DNA of 64,000 nt, from NCBI GenBank assembly GCA_910589415.1, contig OU342630.1, forward strand, positions 83,758,186 to 83,822,185, written 5' to 3'. This stretch comes from Malachius bipustulatus (taxonomy: Eukaryota > Arthropoda > Insecta > Coleoptera > Melyridae). Below, one piece after another: positions 45,356 through 56,897 of this stretch. Below the pieces are notes generated by a model. It saw nothing but the letters and a program-made list of their open reading frames with translations. It was not told the origin of the DNA and searched no databases. The first letter of the stretch is position 1; each line of letters opens with the position of its first letter. The position numbers and the translations under genes are program-made.

Positions 45356-46348
45356 AAGATATCAGGTACTTACCTACGTAAAAATATAATGATGATGCAT
45401 TTAAAATGTGTAATAAGTCAAATTGTGGTGACAATATCAGAACTGTCATTCATAAACCAAAACCAAAAACCGCAGACAATGATAGTGCAAAAACATTGAA
45501 AAACTGTTACCAAAATCACCTTTCCTGACTTGCTGATGCCGATGTTGCCAGTTGTAAATTTTTCCTTACCTCTAGGTACTTTTTATGTGCTTTGAAAATT
45601 TATTTAATTATGTTTCCACCACTTAACACATAGAAACCACTTTAACCCATAGCTTCTGTAACATTTCTCTCAAGATATTTTATATTTAAATTTCAACATA
45701 ATTTTGATTTCTTGATTTGTTGCACGGAAAATTAGAATTTGAAGTTGTCTTAGGAAAATTTTATATCTCGTAAACTAGAGTAGCTAACTATAAAAAAATT
45801 GAAAGCAGATATTTTCTTCTTTTTCAATGCTGAGTAACGTGTCATTCATTTTTTTCACGAGTTTTTCAACACCCTGCATATGGTAGGTATAGAATACAAA
45901 GCTTCTTTTTTTTTATTCTTTTTTATGGCATATATTTCATCACCCTGTATAGATATTTGATCCACACAATAGGATACCACACGAATATAAAATTGTGATT
46001 TTCATTTGTTTATAACTCACAAATGACACGTTACAAATTTTAATTGTAAAAACCATTACCTATTCTTATTGAATTTTCTCAATGCAATCATTTTTCCAAA
46101 AAAGTCATTTTTTCCCAAAGCTTCTCGCGCTACACCCTGTACAGATATGGTAATTGTACACTGTAGTGAAAATAACTGCAATTAGTGTAAATATAAGTCT
46201 AAATAGTGGAAATAAAATAAAAATAAAGGAAATAAATGAAAATAACAGAAGTCATTATTGATTTCGGGCTGTTTTGCCGTGATTCGTGGAGATTTCTCAG
46301 AAAAAATATAGGTAAAATAAGAAATTTCGAATTTTAAGTTTTTTCCAA
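45356..46348. other. AT-rich interval with CACCCTGTATA repeat fragment
   Basis: 45930-46143 (TCATCACCCTGTATAG ... TTGTTTATAACTCAC ... CTACACCCTGTACAG) resembles the 34.0-kb arm in reverse. No gene seen. Confidence 0.45.
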
Positions 46349-47072
46349 TACAGTGCTTCCCAAAAGTAACGGATAAATTCGATAAAACGGAAAGCGCTGT
46401 TTTTTGAAAAAATAAAAAAACAGGTCGATTTTGTTTTTGAGTTGTTCAACTTTTGACATAATATTTGTGTATACAGGGTGATGCACGAAAAAGTGGTGAC
46501 GTCATCGGTATTTTTTTAAATGGCAACCCTTATTGTTTATTCCATTTTTTGATACTTCACCCAATTGCCAATACGGTAATATAATCATTTTGTAACGTTA
46601 AATAAGGAAATTTCTGAGAAAAGAATTTTATTTCGACAGATTTAATAAATTTAATTTAATTTAATTAAACAGATTTAATTTGATAGACTTAATTTAGTAG
46701 ACAGATCTTCTAAAATTGCCATGGAAACAGTCATTTTTATTTGATATTTTTTTATTTTCCCACCAGTAAAAAATACACAATTTCGACTCACAAGCTGTTT
46801 TCTCAGAAATTTCCTTATTTAAGGTTACAAATTGATTACATTACCATATTGGCAATTGAATGAGGTATCAAAAAATGGAAGAAAAAATAACGGTTGCCAT
46901 TTAAAAAAATGCCGATGACGTCACCACTTTTTCATGCATCACCCTGTATACACAAATATTATGTCAAAAGTTGAAAAACTCAAAAACAAAATCGGCCTGT
47001 TTTTTTATTTTTTCAAAAAACCAGCCCTCTTTGTTTTATCGAATTTATCCGTTACTTTTGGGAAGCACTGTA
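46349..47072. mobile_element. Mariner-ended foldback (TACAGTGCTTCCCAAAAG)
   Basis: TACAGTGCTTCCCAAAAGTA (46349) and its inverse (to 47072) are typical Tc1/mariner-like ends at TA. The arms (~270 bp) contain a second, inner inverted pair TATACAGGGTGATGCA.GAAA / CATGCATCACCCTGTATA (about 46472 and 46950), so one family appears inside another or the ends were reused. Further pairs: GTGACGTCATCGG, TAAGGAAATTTCTGAGAAAA. No coding. Confidence 0.9.
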
Positions 47073-47091
47073 TAATAACCACTGTAGAGAT

Positions 47092-47222
47092 ATCCTAAAT
47101 TTCTTTTCAGATTATTACAAGTCAACAAAAAACTCAACTTTGCCCAAATTTAACGTAGGCGTATAGGGACTTCGTATCCCTTAAGATAAACGAGATCCAT
47201 TTTATTTAATAACGGACACCCT
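47092..47222 (+). repeat. CACCCTCTA-ended repeat fragment (also 28166-28304)
   Basis: See the 28166 copy: same phrases TCCTAAATTTCTT.TCAGATTA and TTAAGATAAACGAGATCC. Confidence 0.6.
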
Positions 47223-47246
47223 CTAATATAGATAGCAAAGAGGGAA

Positions 47247-48100
47247 TACAGGGTGATTGATTGAAACGCCACATTAGAAAAAATTCGACTTCCAAATGAT
47301 CTAGGAATCTGAAATTTGGAACTTAGGCAACGTACCTAATAACGAGTCAAAATGAAATATTACCAAAATGGCAGCACATTTAAAAATGGCGAAAGCAATG
47401 GCCATCTTTGTTTTTTTAAATGGGACACCCTATATTTTATTGCATTTTCAGATTGTCTGAGAAAATGTAATAACAATAATGTTTATAGTTGCATTTTAAA
47501 TTGAGTAGGCTATGAGTTATAAACAAGTGAAAATCGCAATTTTCCAACTTTAAACCCATTTACCACGAAAACGGCTAAAGATATCAGAAAACGGCTTACA
47601 TGTCCCTATCTTAATTTTTTATCTGGTATCCTACTGTATAGTTTAAATGTTTATGCAGGGTGATGAAAAATCTGATAATTTTCACCACCTTGTATAAACA
47701 TTTCAACTGCATAATTGGATGCCTTATAAAAAGTTAAGATAGGAACATGTAAGCCGTTTTTTGATATTATGGGCCGTTTTTGTGGTAAATGGGTTTAAAG
47801 TTGGAAAATTGCGATTTTCACTTGTTTATAACTCATAGCCTACTCAATTTAAAATGCATCTATAAACATTATTGTTATTACATTTTCTCAGACAATCTGA
47901 AAATGCAATAAAATATAGGGTGTCCCATTTAAAAAACAAAGATGGCCATTGCTTTCGCCATTTTTAAATGTGCTGCCATCTTGGTAATATTTCATTTTGA
48001 CTCGTTATTAGGTATGTTGCCTAAGTTCCAAATTTCAGATTCCTAGATCATTTGGAAGTCGAATTTTTTCTAATGTGGCGTTTCAATCAATCACCCTGTA
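47247..48100. mobile_element. Young foldback with ~420-bp nearly perfect arms
   Basis: TACAGGGTGATTGATTGAAA (47247) to the inverse ending 48100. Arms pair with only a few differences (e.g. ATGGCAGCACATTTAAAAAT both sides; CAAAATGGCAG versus CTGCCATCTTGG), and the centre is near 47675. Inner GCAGGGTGATGAAAA / TTTTCACCACCTTGTA phrases are internal to the arms. Diverged relatives lie at 2660-3240, 26085-26215, ~43985, 45930 and 34021-34480. Confidence 0.93.
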
Positions 48101-48545
48101 TTTTTAAGAAATTAAAATATTCTATAAATAAACGATAGGTATAATTATGTATTTTTTATTTTTATTAAGCCACATTATTATCATCGAGACACTCAAAATT
48201 CGTGAAAATTTTGTGATTTTTTTATCAGAAAATTAGAGATTCAAAAATTTACTTAAATAGCGTTTAATAAGCCTTCCATTATGGGCATGTTGGATTTCAA
48301 TAATTTTTTTATTATGTTTTATTCTCACGATATGAACAGCTAACTTCTTTTTAATAATGACAATAATTATCAGTACCTGCTCCCCAGTCGTTTTTTTTTT
48401 AACTATCTGGTCATTTAATTTCGCACTAGGGCTTTAAATTAACCTTTAATTTACAGTGGATAAAATTTTTCTTTCGACTATACACTTACTCTGCTACTGT
48501 TAACCTGAGAGATCTGTTCAACAGTTGAGTCCACGAAAAATATGA
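48101..48545. other. AT-rich interval, no gene seen
   Basis: Nothing recognised. Confidence 0.4.
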
Positions 48546-48549
48546 ATCC

Positions 48550-49035
48550 AATTTTGAGTTTTCAGTACCCTATACCTCTGTACGCTCTGTAGGCTCTGTA
48601 CGCTAGAGAGCTTAGGTTTTGCCATGACCGGCTGGCCTTTTGACCACCAAGCGGTACTGGTACTACACAATCATAGTTTCGATGACCATTACATAAAGCC
48701 AATCCAGTATACTTGTTTGGGTCCAATTCCCAATATTTTTCCACAGATCATTTTACACGTCCACAATGAGAGTTTGCTTCTGTGTATTACTGTTTCCAGA
48801 GTGGAGTTCCAAGATAAGCTTTCTATCCAGGATGACTCTTACGTAGTTAAGCTTTCTTTGCGAATGGAATGTTTCTCACAGAACAGTTGGTTGCGTTAAA
48901 CCGTCTAACTTTCTCTTTCTGGAATAGAAGCTGGGTGAAACTACTTCGACAGAGAAATCTTGGAGAATTCTTCTGCATATCAGCTTTGCTACACCATTTG
49001 AACTCACGGCGACAGTTTTTTTTTTTTTTTAACAT
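48550..49035 (-). pseudogene. R1/LOA-like LINE relic (end of RT and thumb)
   Basis: Minus translation from ~49030: EFKWCSKADMQKN, then QKEKVRRFNATNCSVRNIPF, then (frameshift) YVRVILDRKL, KICGKILGIGPKQVYWI, WWSKGQPVMAKPKLSSVQSL. These fit W.......N..KT..V.FTRKRKL, YLGVILDRKL, GKTWGL.PK.VYWIY and VWWPK....KLSKVQRL. Heavily frameshifted. An older relative of the LINE at 30759-31860. The two plus-strand frames overlapping it are shadows. Confidence 0.7.
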
Positions 49036-50940
49036 AGGGGTATCTATGTTTGTATCCCCTGCCTAAAATTTCGGACATTAATGTAGGTAAGGTTTCTCTA
49101 ATAGAAGTGTTCTTGAAGAATTTTTCTTCATATATCAGCTATGGTGCACAATAATTAAACCAAAGGTGACGGTGCTTATTATTGCAGGGGTGACTGTTAC
49201 TACCAGCCTAAAAATGTAGATTTCTTGGTGTGAAGAGCTTTTAGAGAATTTTCTTAATCACTTGTAAAATCAAGCGCTGGGGGAAGAATTTTTGTACCAG
49301 TATTCTAAAAAGTACTTTTTTTGTAGCTGGATTGCCCCCAACATACATACTTGAAATAAAACAAAAAGTTATGAAGCAGAATAAATATTATTGCCACTAT
49401 ACAGGATGTTAATTAAGTATGAACGGTAAATTTAACGGCTGATTGTTTGAGTGGTTCTAAAATTGAAAGCTCATAAACATAGGTAGGTATGCAAATGCTT
49501 AATTTTCAAGATAAATGGTGTAAAATTGTGAAAAAATGCGTTTTCGTAAATATCTTAAATATCATTTGCCCAATTTTGTTTTAATTTAATTTAATCGTTC
49601 AGAAAGCATTATTGTTAATTATCATTGTTATTCGTAGCGTTAAGGGACTACTTTAGCCCTAACTAGATTAATTTGATTAATTCAGCTAGAAGTACCTACA
49701 ACTTTTTTGTCTCTTGAAGTTATTCGTATCTTGATTAGTTTAAAAAAAAATCAAATCAGTCACCTATAAGGTGCAAGTTTACAACTGCAATTGGTGTCTT
49801 AGTAATTACATATCTGTCAATGGTTACATCAGTTCCATTCTAAAAGTATACAGGGTGTCTGTTTTTCAGGGCTAAACAGCTAAGAACGGGTATACCTCGC
49901 CTATTTTTAGAGATGCACAGTCAGTTAACTTAGAAGATAAACGTTATTGCGAAAAAACTGAAATTTACTTTTTTTTGTGATAATTTCATATATTATTCAA
50001 AAACCAATTGTGCTGTTTTTAACCGTAATATTATTGGCACACTTTTCACCATTTGAATATTTTCACAATTTGAAATATTAGCTTGTGTTCTTCTTATGGG
50101 TGCAATATTGGATTTTAGTACTTTTCTTCATGTTGTTTTTGTGATTATTTTGTAACATATTTTGTTGAAACTCCTACTGCTAACATTGATTAACGTGATT
50201 TTAAGCGTAATAAGTATTTATCCCAGTGAATCGTTACAAGTGCCTACCTACTGTCTGGCCACTGAAAGTGGGTACTTTCTAAATTTGTTTATCACCCTAC
50301 ATACCGTAATTATCTATAAGTAGAAAGCTTCAGTTTTGAATAAAAATGGTAGATATATCCAAAGTCTTACAGCTTTACGTATGTCTTATTATAATAGTAA
50401 TATGAATGTTTAAACCACATCAATCTTAGCAACTGTTATCATTACTCGAGTAAAAAGAGATGTTCAACATTTATTAGCACTCTTATCACTTTTGTAATTG
50501 CGCAACTTTACCTTGGAATCCTTTGCACTTGAAAGTAATGACTAGAATTAGAATAAGCGATAGTACACAGTTAATTTTTCGCTGATGCGAGCAATAGATA
50601 CCAAATCGTTACGAAAGTTTACCACCGCTTGTATTTGAAGACAAACAAATCGTTAAACTATAAGGCAGCATTTTCAAAATGTTTATAACAATTTCGTAGC
50701 GAGTGCAATTATCTAGGTTTTTTAAGCCGGAAGATGTATAGACAATGTACATGCATTTTTAAGGCGATAATAAATTTTGTGATACCTACCTAGATAAGAG
50801 AGCGGTATTAAATGAAGCGAGTAATGAAGATTAGTTCGTGTTTAGTTCATTTGAAACATTGATAGTTTTAACATTACTAACCTGTTGATTGAAATAATTT
50901 AAAGAAAACTTGGGACACTGCAACAGACTAAAGGGACTAA
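49036..50940. other. AT-rich interval with worn repeat ends
   Basis: TATACAGGATGTTAATTAAG (49400) and TATACAGGGTGTCTGTTTTTC (49849) look like single ends of CACCCTGTA-class elements. No gene seen. Confidence 0.45.
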
Positions 50941-50945
50941 ATATC

Positions 50946-50959
50946 ATGGAGGGTGACTG
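50946..50959 (+). CDS. Candidate 14-nt first coding exon, phase-2 donor
   Basis: ATG at 50946 (ATATCATGGAG: A at -3, G at +4) encodes MEGD plus TG, then GTGAGTAG (GT at 50960, strong donor). Phase 2. Upstream ~150 bp is ordinary AT-rich sequence with AGTTCGTG/AGTTCATT motifs. Too short to stand alone. Confidence 0.28.
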
Positions 50960-50961
50960 GT

Positions 50962-51500
50962 GAGTAGTAATAGATTCTTTTTTTCATGTCTCAATCTCAT
51001 CCTAATTTTCATTTATCTGTTTATTACTATAACTTGGTCATATACACATATCATACTTAGCATTATGGGAAGTATTAGCAGTGTTCATGGTGCAATCGGA
51101 AAAAAATCTTTTGAATTTTCCAATGTTTTACACGTTTTAACTGGTTTTTGGAAGACATCGGGTGGTTGGTCTGGTAGCCGATTTTCGGTTTATGAGCCGA
51201 CTCGCAGGCCAGACCACTTCGTTCAAATTTTGACACGGACGTATTATAAGTCACCGAATAAAAAGATCTTCGTTAGGTTATAATAGAGCAAGAGCTTGCG
51301 ACTGCCAGACCGGTGTTATTTTATAAAAGCTGAAAGTTTCTGTGCGCGTGTCCACAACATAGGTGGGAACAACGCAGCGACTATGGAGTTATGAAGTTTG
51401 GATCATCGTGGCTTTGGCAGGTAACAGCTGCAGAAGTCGTATAAAATCACTCCTCAAAATCTTGAAAATATAAAGGTTAGTTTTCTTAAAACTTGAACGG
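50962..51500. other. No gene seen; 107-codon frame of unknown status
   Basis: The frame 50960-51283 overlaps the putative donor and has no ATG-started domain that I recognise. Confidence 0.35.
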
Positions 51501-51765
51501 CATGTAGGAAATGCAAAAATAGGGGAACATTTCCCATTTATACATGGGTCGTTGGAGCTTTAGTTTTCTAAATACAAGGTGTTAAAGTTCTTCGAAAAAT
51601 TTAATATTTTTTGAATATCTATCTAACTGGCGGATAAGAATAGCTCGAAATTTTTGACAGTTGTAGGCACTAACTGGAGTACATGATTTGATATTCCCAA
51701 CAAAAAAAATTTAATCCGCTGGTGGAGATCTGCGTGTTATTTTACTCTTGATTTATCAATAAAAG
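51500..51765 (+). repeat. Diverged arm of the 53.3-kb foldback family
   Basis: Ordered phrases AAGGTGTTAAAGTT, TTTTTTGAATAT, GTTGTAGGCACTAACTGGAGTACATGATTTGATA, and CCGCTGGTGGAGATCTG.GTGTTATT parallel 53390-53570. Confidence 0.6.
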
Positions 51766-51889
51766 AGATGACGGAAGAGATGTCAGAATTGTAGCGGCTG
51801 CTTCAAAATGATATGATAGAATATCTGAGTCGAAAATGCATTTTGGCTGGTGGTCGTCGGAAAGCTTCTTTTGCAACGTGTATTACACA

Positions 51890-52292
51890 AGTATACGGAA
51901 GCTTAAGAAAGACCACACTTGATTTTTTTTTTGTTGTACCTAACATTCCGACTCATGAGTCGGAATTCCGACTTGTATCTCGGAATTCCGACTTGTATCT
52001 CGGAATTTCGACTTGTATCTCGGAATTCTCATTTAGATCGTGAAAACCCATACGATACGATGTAGCGGGTTACGGGAGCGTAATAGAAGAACCATACACA
52101 CTTTCGATGGAATTAACGTACCCGCTTATAGTATATGTATAGGTAAAGGTAAGAAAGATTTCCGGGATATAAGTCGGAATTCCGAGTTACAAGTCGGAAT
52201 TCGGAGATAGAAGTCGGAATTCCAACTCATAAGTCGGAATGTTAGGTATAACAAAACAAATTAAGTGTGTGGCCCTTCTACGCTTCCGTACA
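51890..52292. mobile_element. Foldback with inverted subterminal minisatellites
   Basis: TATACGGAAGCTTAAGAA.G (51890) pairs with CTACGCTTCCGTACACA (to ~52292), continuing through CCACACTTGATTT / TTAAGTGTGTGG and TTGT.GTACCTAACATTCCGACT. Next to each arm end is a tandem array of a 20-bp unit TCGGAATTCCGACTTGTATC: about four units at 51944-52028 and about four in inverse orientation at 52168-52242. The centre (52030-52165) is unique. Confidence 0.88.
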
Positions 52293-53289
52293 CACGATTT
52301 TTTATTAAATCTTCATCAAGGAACAATTTATGAATTTTGAAGTTGCCCAGTTTTTTTACTTATTCTGAGAAACGTGTTTTTGGTTTGATCTCCTTTGAAG
52401 GGTTCCATTTTGAAAAAAGGTGCATTTTCGACATAGATAATTCTAGTTGTTTTTCTACTTGGGAATCTGGGGTAGAGCATTGGTGGTACCTTTTAGGGAC
52501 ACCTGTCTAAATGTATGAACTCTTGAGATTGGGATTTTATATTGTCAAAAGGACACTATCATAATGATGCTTCATGAAAACTTGCTGTAAATTGTCACTT
52601 ATGTCACTTTTAAGCACAAGGGTGTAAAAGTATGTCACTTTTTATTAGGCACTTGTGCCAAAAAAATGTCATTTCGAAACTGAAATGACAATCAAAATTG
52701 CAACTTTATGGAATGATTCCACATAAAAATTATGATCGTAACTTAAAACTAAAAATAAATCAAAACATCGCGCACGGTGACCATCTTACAATGATTGTAA
52801 CGACATAGGCACGTTACTTTTAATTCATTTCTTCCATTCATAAATTATTATTATTTTTATCTACTCCTATTAGATAACAAATTCATGCAACAGGGCATGC
52901 ATCACTATTATTGCCCTATTGAATAATAGTGTCAGTCGATTGAATAATGAGCTCATTATTCAATCGTTAATAATGTCAATAGTTTAACTTTACCGTCCTA
53001 TTATGTCGTACCTTTGTCAGATTAAAACTACTGCGTACTGTCAGTGTTCCACTTGCATTACTGTAGAGTCTCCCTAAACATCAATTTTACGTTTAATAAA
53101 ATGTAATAAAAATATGAAAGTCGCAGAATATCATCAAATACTAGGAATATTGTTTATTTAGTTCAATAATACTTATACAATAACAATAATGACCACGAAG
53201 AATATTAATAACATTTTTTATTAATTGACTCGATCACGGCTATACATCAACTGAGAGCTCCCTTACTATTTCCAATGTCCATATTTGTC
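52293..53289. other. AT-rich interval, no gene seen
   Basis: Contains the perfect palindrome at 52937-52966. No coding signal. Confidence 0.4.
52937..52966. repeat. Perfect 30-bp palindrome without loop
   Basis: CGATTGAATAATGAG followed directly by its exact inverse. Surrounded by further TTGAATAATAG copies (about 52918-52930), so it is part of an ATTGAATAAT-rich patch. Confidence 0.95.
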
Positions 53290-54250
53290 TATACAGGGTG
53301 ATTCAAGTTTTACTTACTTAACTCTAGGGAACGATAGAGAATCGAAAAATAATATGAGTTTGCTTCATAAACTCGTTAAGAAAATACAGGCTGTTAAAGT
53401 TTTAAGAACAAATTCGTATTTTTGAAATATAAAAAAAGGCTTATTGAAATAATTTGAAATTTTGAACAGTAGTTGTGCTAATTGAAGTACACGATGTGAT
53501 ACTTCCGATGAAAAATTCTTCACTCCAGTGGCAGAGACCTGGGTGTGTTGTTACCTTTTTTATTAAATAATTTCTACGCCACTGACTTTAATGCAAATTA
53601 GTTATTTGCGGTAGATACCTTGTTTTGTTTACAGGAGAAAAGTCATCTTACGTTTTTGTTGTAGAACGCACTGTTTTCAAGATATTTCACAATGCTGGCA
53701 CTCATGCAAGCTTTTTGTAATGCAATACGGTTCAATAACGATCACAAAAATGATTAACTTCTGGAAAAACTCAATAGCATTGATTTTTATGATATTTTAC
53801 CTCGTGCGTCGTGCGGGTTCCTACATTGTGAAGTATCTCGGAAACAGTGCGTCCTAGGACAAAAACGTATGATGACTTTTCTTCTCTAAACAACATGAGG
53901 TATCTAACAAAAATTACGAATTTGCATTAAAGTCAGTGTCGTGCTCATTATTCATAAAAAAAAAGGTAAGAACAAGTTCAGATTTCCGCCACTGGATTGA
54001 AGAATTTTTCATCGGAAGTATCAAATCATGTAGGTACTTCAATTAGCACAACTACTGTTCAAAATTTCAAATTATTTCAATCGACCAATTTTTTATATTT
54101 CAAAAATACGAATTTTTTCTTAAAACTCTAACACCCTGTATTTTCTTAACGAAGCATTTCACGAATATAGTTCATCATGAAGCAAACTCATATCATTTTT
54201 CGATTCTCTATCGTTCCCTAGAGTTAACAAGGTAAAACCTGAATCACCCA
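53290..54250. mobile_element. Foldback of about 960 bp
   Basis: TATACAGGGTGATTCAAGTT (53290) pairs with AACCTGAATCACCC (to 54250; the final TGTA is lost). The arms (~430 bp) pair through CTCTAGGGAACGATAGAGAA, ATTGAAGTACA.GATGTGATACTTCC, CCACTGACTTTAATGCAAATT and GAACGCACTGTTT/AAACAGTGCGT. No coding. Confidence 0.9.
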
Positions 54251-54296
54251 AACACATCGGTACTTCACACCATTACACCAGTAGTTGTGCAATCTC

Positions 54297-54522
54297 TTAC
54301 GACCAATATTATAAACGCTGGTTAAGTTAACTGGCAGATTTCTGTGCCCGATTTTGAAGCTAATATTGACCTCAAATAACTTTTATTAAAATTTTTGTAA
54401 TCCCTTTTATGCCAAGAGTAGGTAATTAAGTTGCAATAATTTCGACCTATAGTCTATATCTTCTCCAGAAACGACCACAAAAATCTGCCAGTTAACTTAA
54501 CCAGCGTTAATATTGGCCGTAA
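54297..54522. mobile_element. Inverted-repeat element of 226 bp
   Basis: TTACGACCAATATTATAAACG (54297) and its imperfect inverse CGTTAATATTGGCCGTAA (54522), with arms of ~50 bp including GGTTAAGTTAACTGGCAGATTT. The interior is not paired. Confidence 0.85.
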
Positions 54523-54629
54523 ATGATTTATTAACATTCCTGCTGTGTCCTTGATCATCATATGGTTATTATTCTAGTTTCCTGAGACGGTTACCACCGT
54601 CTCCTAACAGTAAAATTATTTTTTTCAAG

Positions 54630-54790
54630 TATAGTCGTAGGTAAAGTATAGTATTCCACTCGCGCATAATGGCTATTATCCACGTATTAGATGTTACAGC
54701 ACTCGCCATGCAGAGGCTCTTGCTGCAATTTTCATCTTCGTGGATAATAGCTATCATTATATGCGCTTGTTGAATAATATAAGTAGAAAT
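54630..54790. repeat. Dispersed small inverted repeat (copy of 23405-23545)
   Basis: GCGCATAATGGCTATTATCCACG (54663) pairs with CGTGGATAATAGCTATCATTATATGCGC (to ~54768), a MITE-like palindrome with an unpaired ~60-bp centre. Confidence 0.7.
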
Positions 54791-54939
54791 TTCCCCCTTT
54801 TTATTGTTATTATTATTGGTCAATATTATTACATAATATTATTATTATCATAGGAATTAGGGATTAGGGACAGTTTGGGCCCTTTTCAGACTCCCCAAGT
54901 TTCAACTGTTTGAGCTGGCAACACTGCCGTGTTAGATCT

Positions 54940-55460
54940 TACCGTCTCGCTTCTGTACCGTTGTCATCTACATTTACCTTCTTTATTCATTCTTGCGCGA
55001 CCTCGCAGGGAACGAAGCCAGCAGCCAGCCAGTCGGCAGCGGCAAGAGAGCGAGAGCAGTGAGCACTGAGCAGTTCGCAGTTGTGGCAATAGTAGGAGTA
55101 GGGAGCGTCCGCGTCCTGTGGTCGGTCCGTCCGTTCGTTCTTCCGTTTCGTCTGGTCATGGTTAGATCCGAGTGTCAGACCGCCAAATCGTAAACGTACA
55201 GTGACGAGATTAACTGGCATCTTCTTCAATTAATGTCAATTTATTTCTATAAATTCGAGAACAAGCAAGTTCCTATCCATCGAAACGGAGCCGAGTTCGT
55301 CGGTCTCGTGACATAAATAAAGTGCATTCGCGACCGAGTGATTCTTCTTGGTTCTAGACAGCGGAGTTTCAGGTTATGTGACCGCGACCAGCTCACCACT
55401 TCGCCTTCGTCAGTGCACATGCACCTGTTTGTTTTTATTCCTTCGCTCTTGTGAAATTAA
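54940..55460 (+). promoter_or_regulatory. GC-rich, CpG-containing promoter/5' UTR-like block
   Basis: The most GC-rich non-transposon stretch in the window (CGACCTCGCAGGG..., GGTCGGTCCGTCCGTTCGTTC, GACCGCGACC). It contains initiator-like TCAGTGCAC (about 55409) and CAGTTCGCAG (about 55071), with several short upstream frames but no long coding frame. The strand is inferred from the initiator-like motifs. A donor-like AG|GTAGGT lies at about 55704. This may be a non-coding first exon of a plus-strand gene. Confidence 0.4.
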
Positions 55461-55699
55461 ATTATGCACATTACCTACATTCTATGATTTCTATGCAGTC
55501 TTATGAAGTCGGCCGGCTTAATAAAGCCCCCGAGGTGCGATCTCGGTCGTTGAAGTGCTGCAATTCGGTTGTTTACCTTTGAGAACCTTTGATTATTTAC
55601 GTGACGTCAGAGCTCTATCTCAGTGAACGCAAGAAGTAAACAGTAAACAAGATCATTTTGGAAGTGATCATGCAAAGGACCACATGACGAAAGTCGCCA

Positions 55700-56890
55700 A
55701 ATATTTTTTAGGTAGGTTTATAATACTTGGTATGTTTTTTTTTAAATTCCTTTCTTTAAAAAAAATCTTGGCAGAGGGTTTTTCACTCGATTTTTCATTG
55801 ATGAATCGTTATGTACTTAGTACCTACTACCTACTTGCATTTGCGTAGGTACCTAGTTTTGTAAATAGTTTTATTGTCGTAAGTGTAATGTACTAATGTA
55901 TATAACAAAATAACAGTTGATTAAATTATTAACAATAGTGGAAAATTTGAAAGTATGACCTCAGGCTTTCAAGTGTAATCCGAAAGAGTAAACAAACTCG
56001 TTATCGTTAACGTCTTATTTTATTTCTCTTGCATCTAATTAAACTTCGGCATCGGCTTATTGTATTCGGTTCGGCTTCACTTAAAGTGTTGTAGTCGTAG
56101 TAGTCGGTGCATGTGCCCTCGCCCTCAGCCCAAGCCCCAAGCAGCATTTTACTACACGATAAGGATACGGATATGAGGAAACTGTGTTGCCAAAACTGTC
56201 ACATATCCTTAAATTATAATAATAATTGGGTAACCTATCTAATATCTATAGTCTCTTCCTTTCCTTCTTCCTTTCCTTCACACTCTTATTTAAATAAATC
56301 AAAATCAAGTGTCCTTTTCACTCTGTATAATAATAATGTCTAATCTGACCAAGTGTTTTGGCAATCATATACCTAATTACCTACAACAATAATCGGACCA
56401 TCATTATCATACGTTCATACGTCATACGTATCATTTGACATCGCACTGACAAGAATGACAAGTGTTGATATTCTAGTAGGTTATGACTATGAGAGTTTTT
56501 GATAGTGTCCTCTCAATAAAGCAATGTTGTCAGACGTACCTTATTAAAAACCAGTAACATCTCTAATAAATCATCATACTTGAGGCCGGCTGCACGAACG
56601 TGATTAAAAATATTTCAGATAATTATTACAAATTTTCAAAATGCAAATTTTGTAAACACGGTGAATATTTTTAATGATCTTTCATTTTTTATCTGTAATT
56701 AACTCTTCTAAAATTGAATTAAAATAAATTGAGATAAAATTCACTTCCAGCAATATCAGAAGAAAAATTTGGGCATTTTAAAATCACTGAATATTATTTT
56801 TACTTTTTGCATTTTTACATTTGTTATTTTAATTAATAACAAATTTTTAATTACGTAGGTAATTACGTTCGTGCAACCGGACATTATTAT
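55700..56890. other. AT-rich interval, no gene seen
   Basis: The 78-codon frame 56107-56343 is low in complexity. Nothing recognised. Confidence 0.4.
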
Positions 56891-56897
56891 ATTTTCT

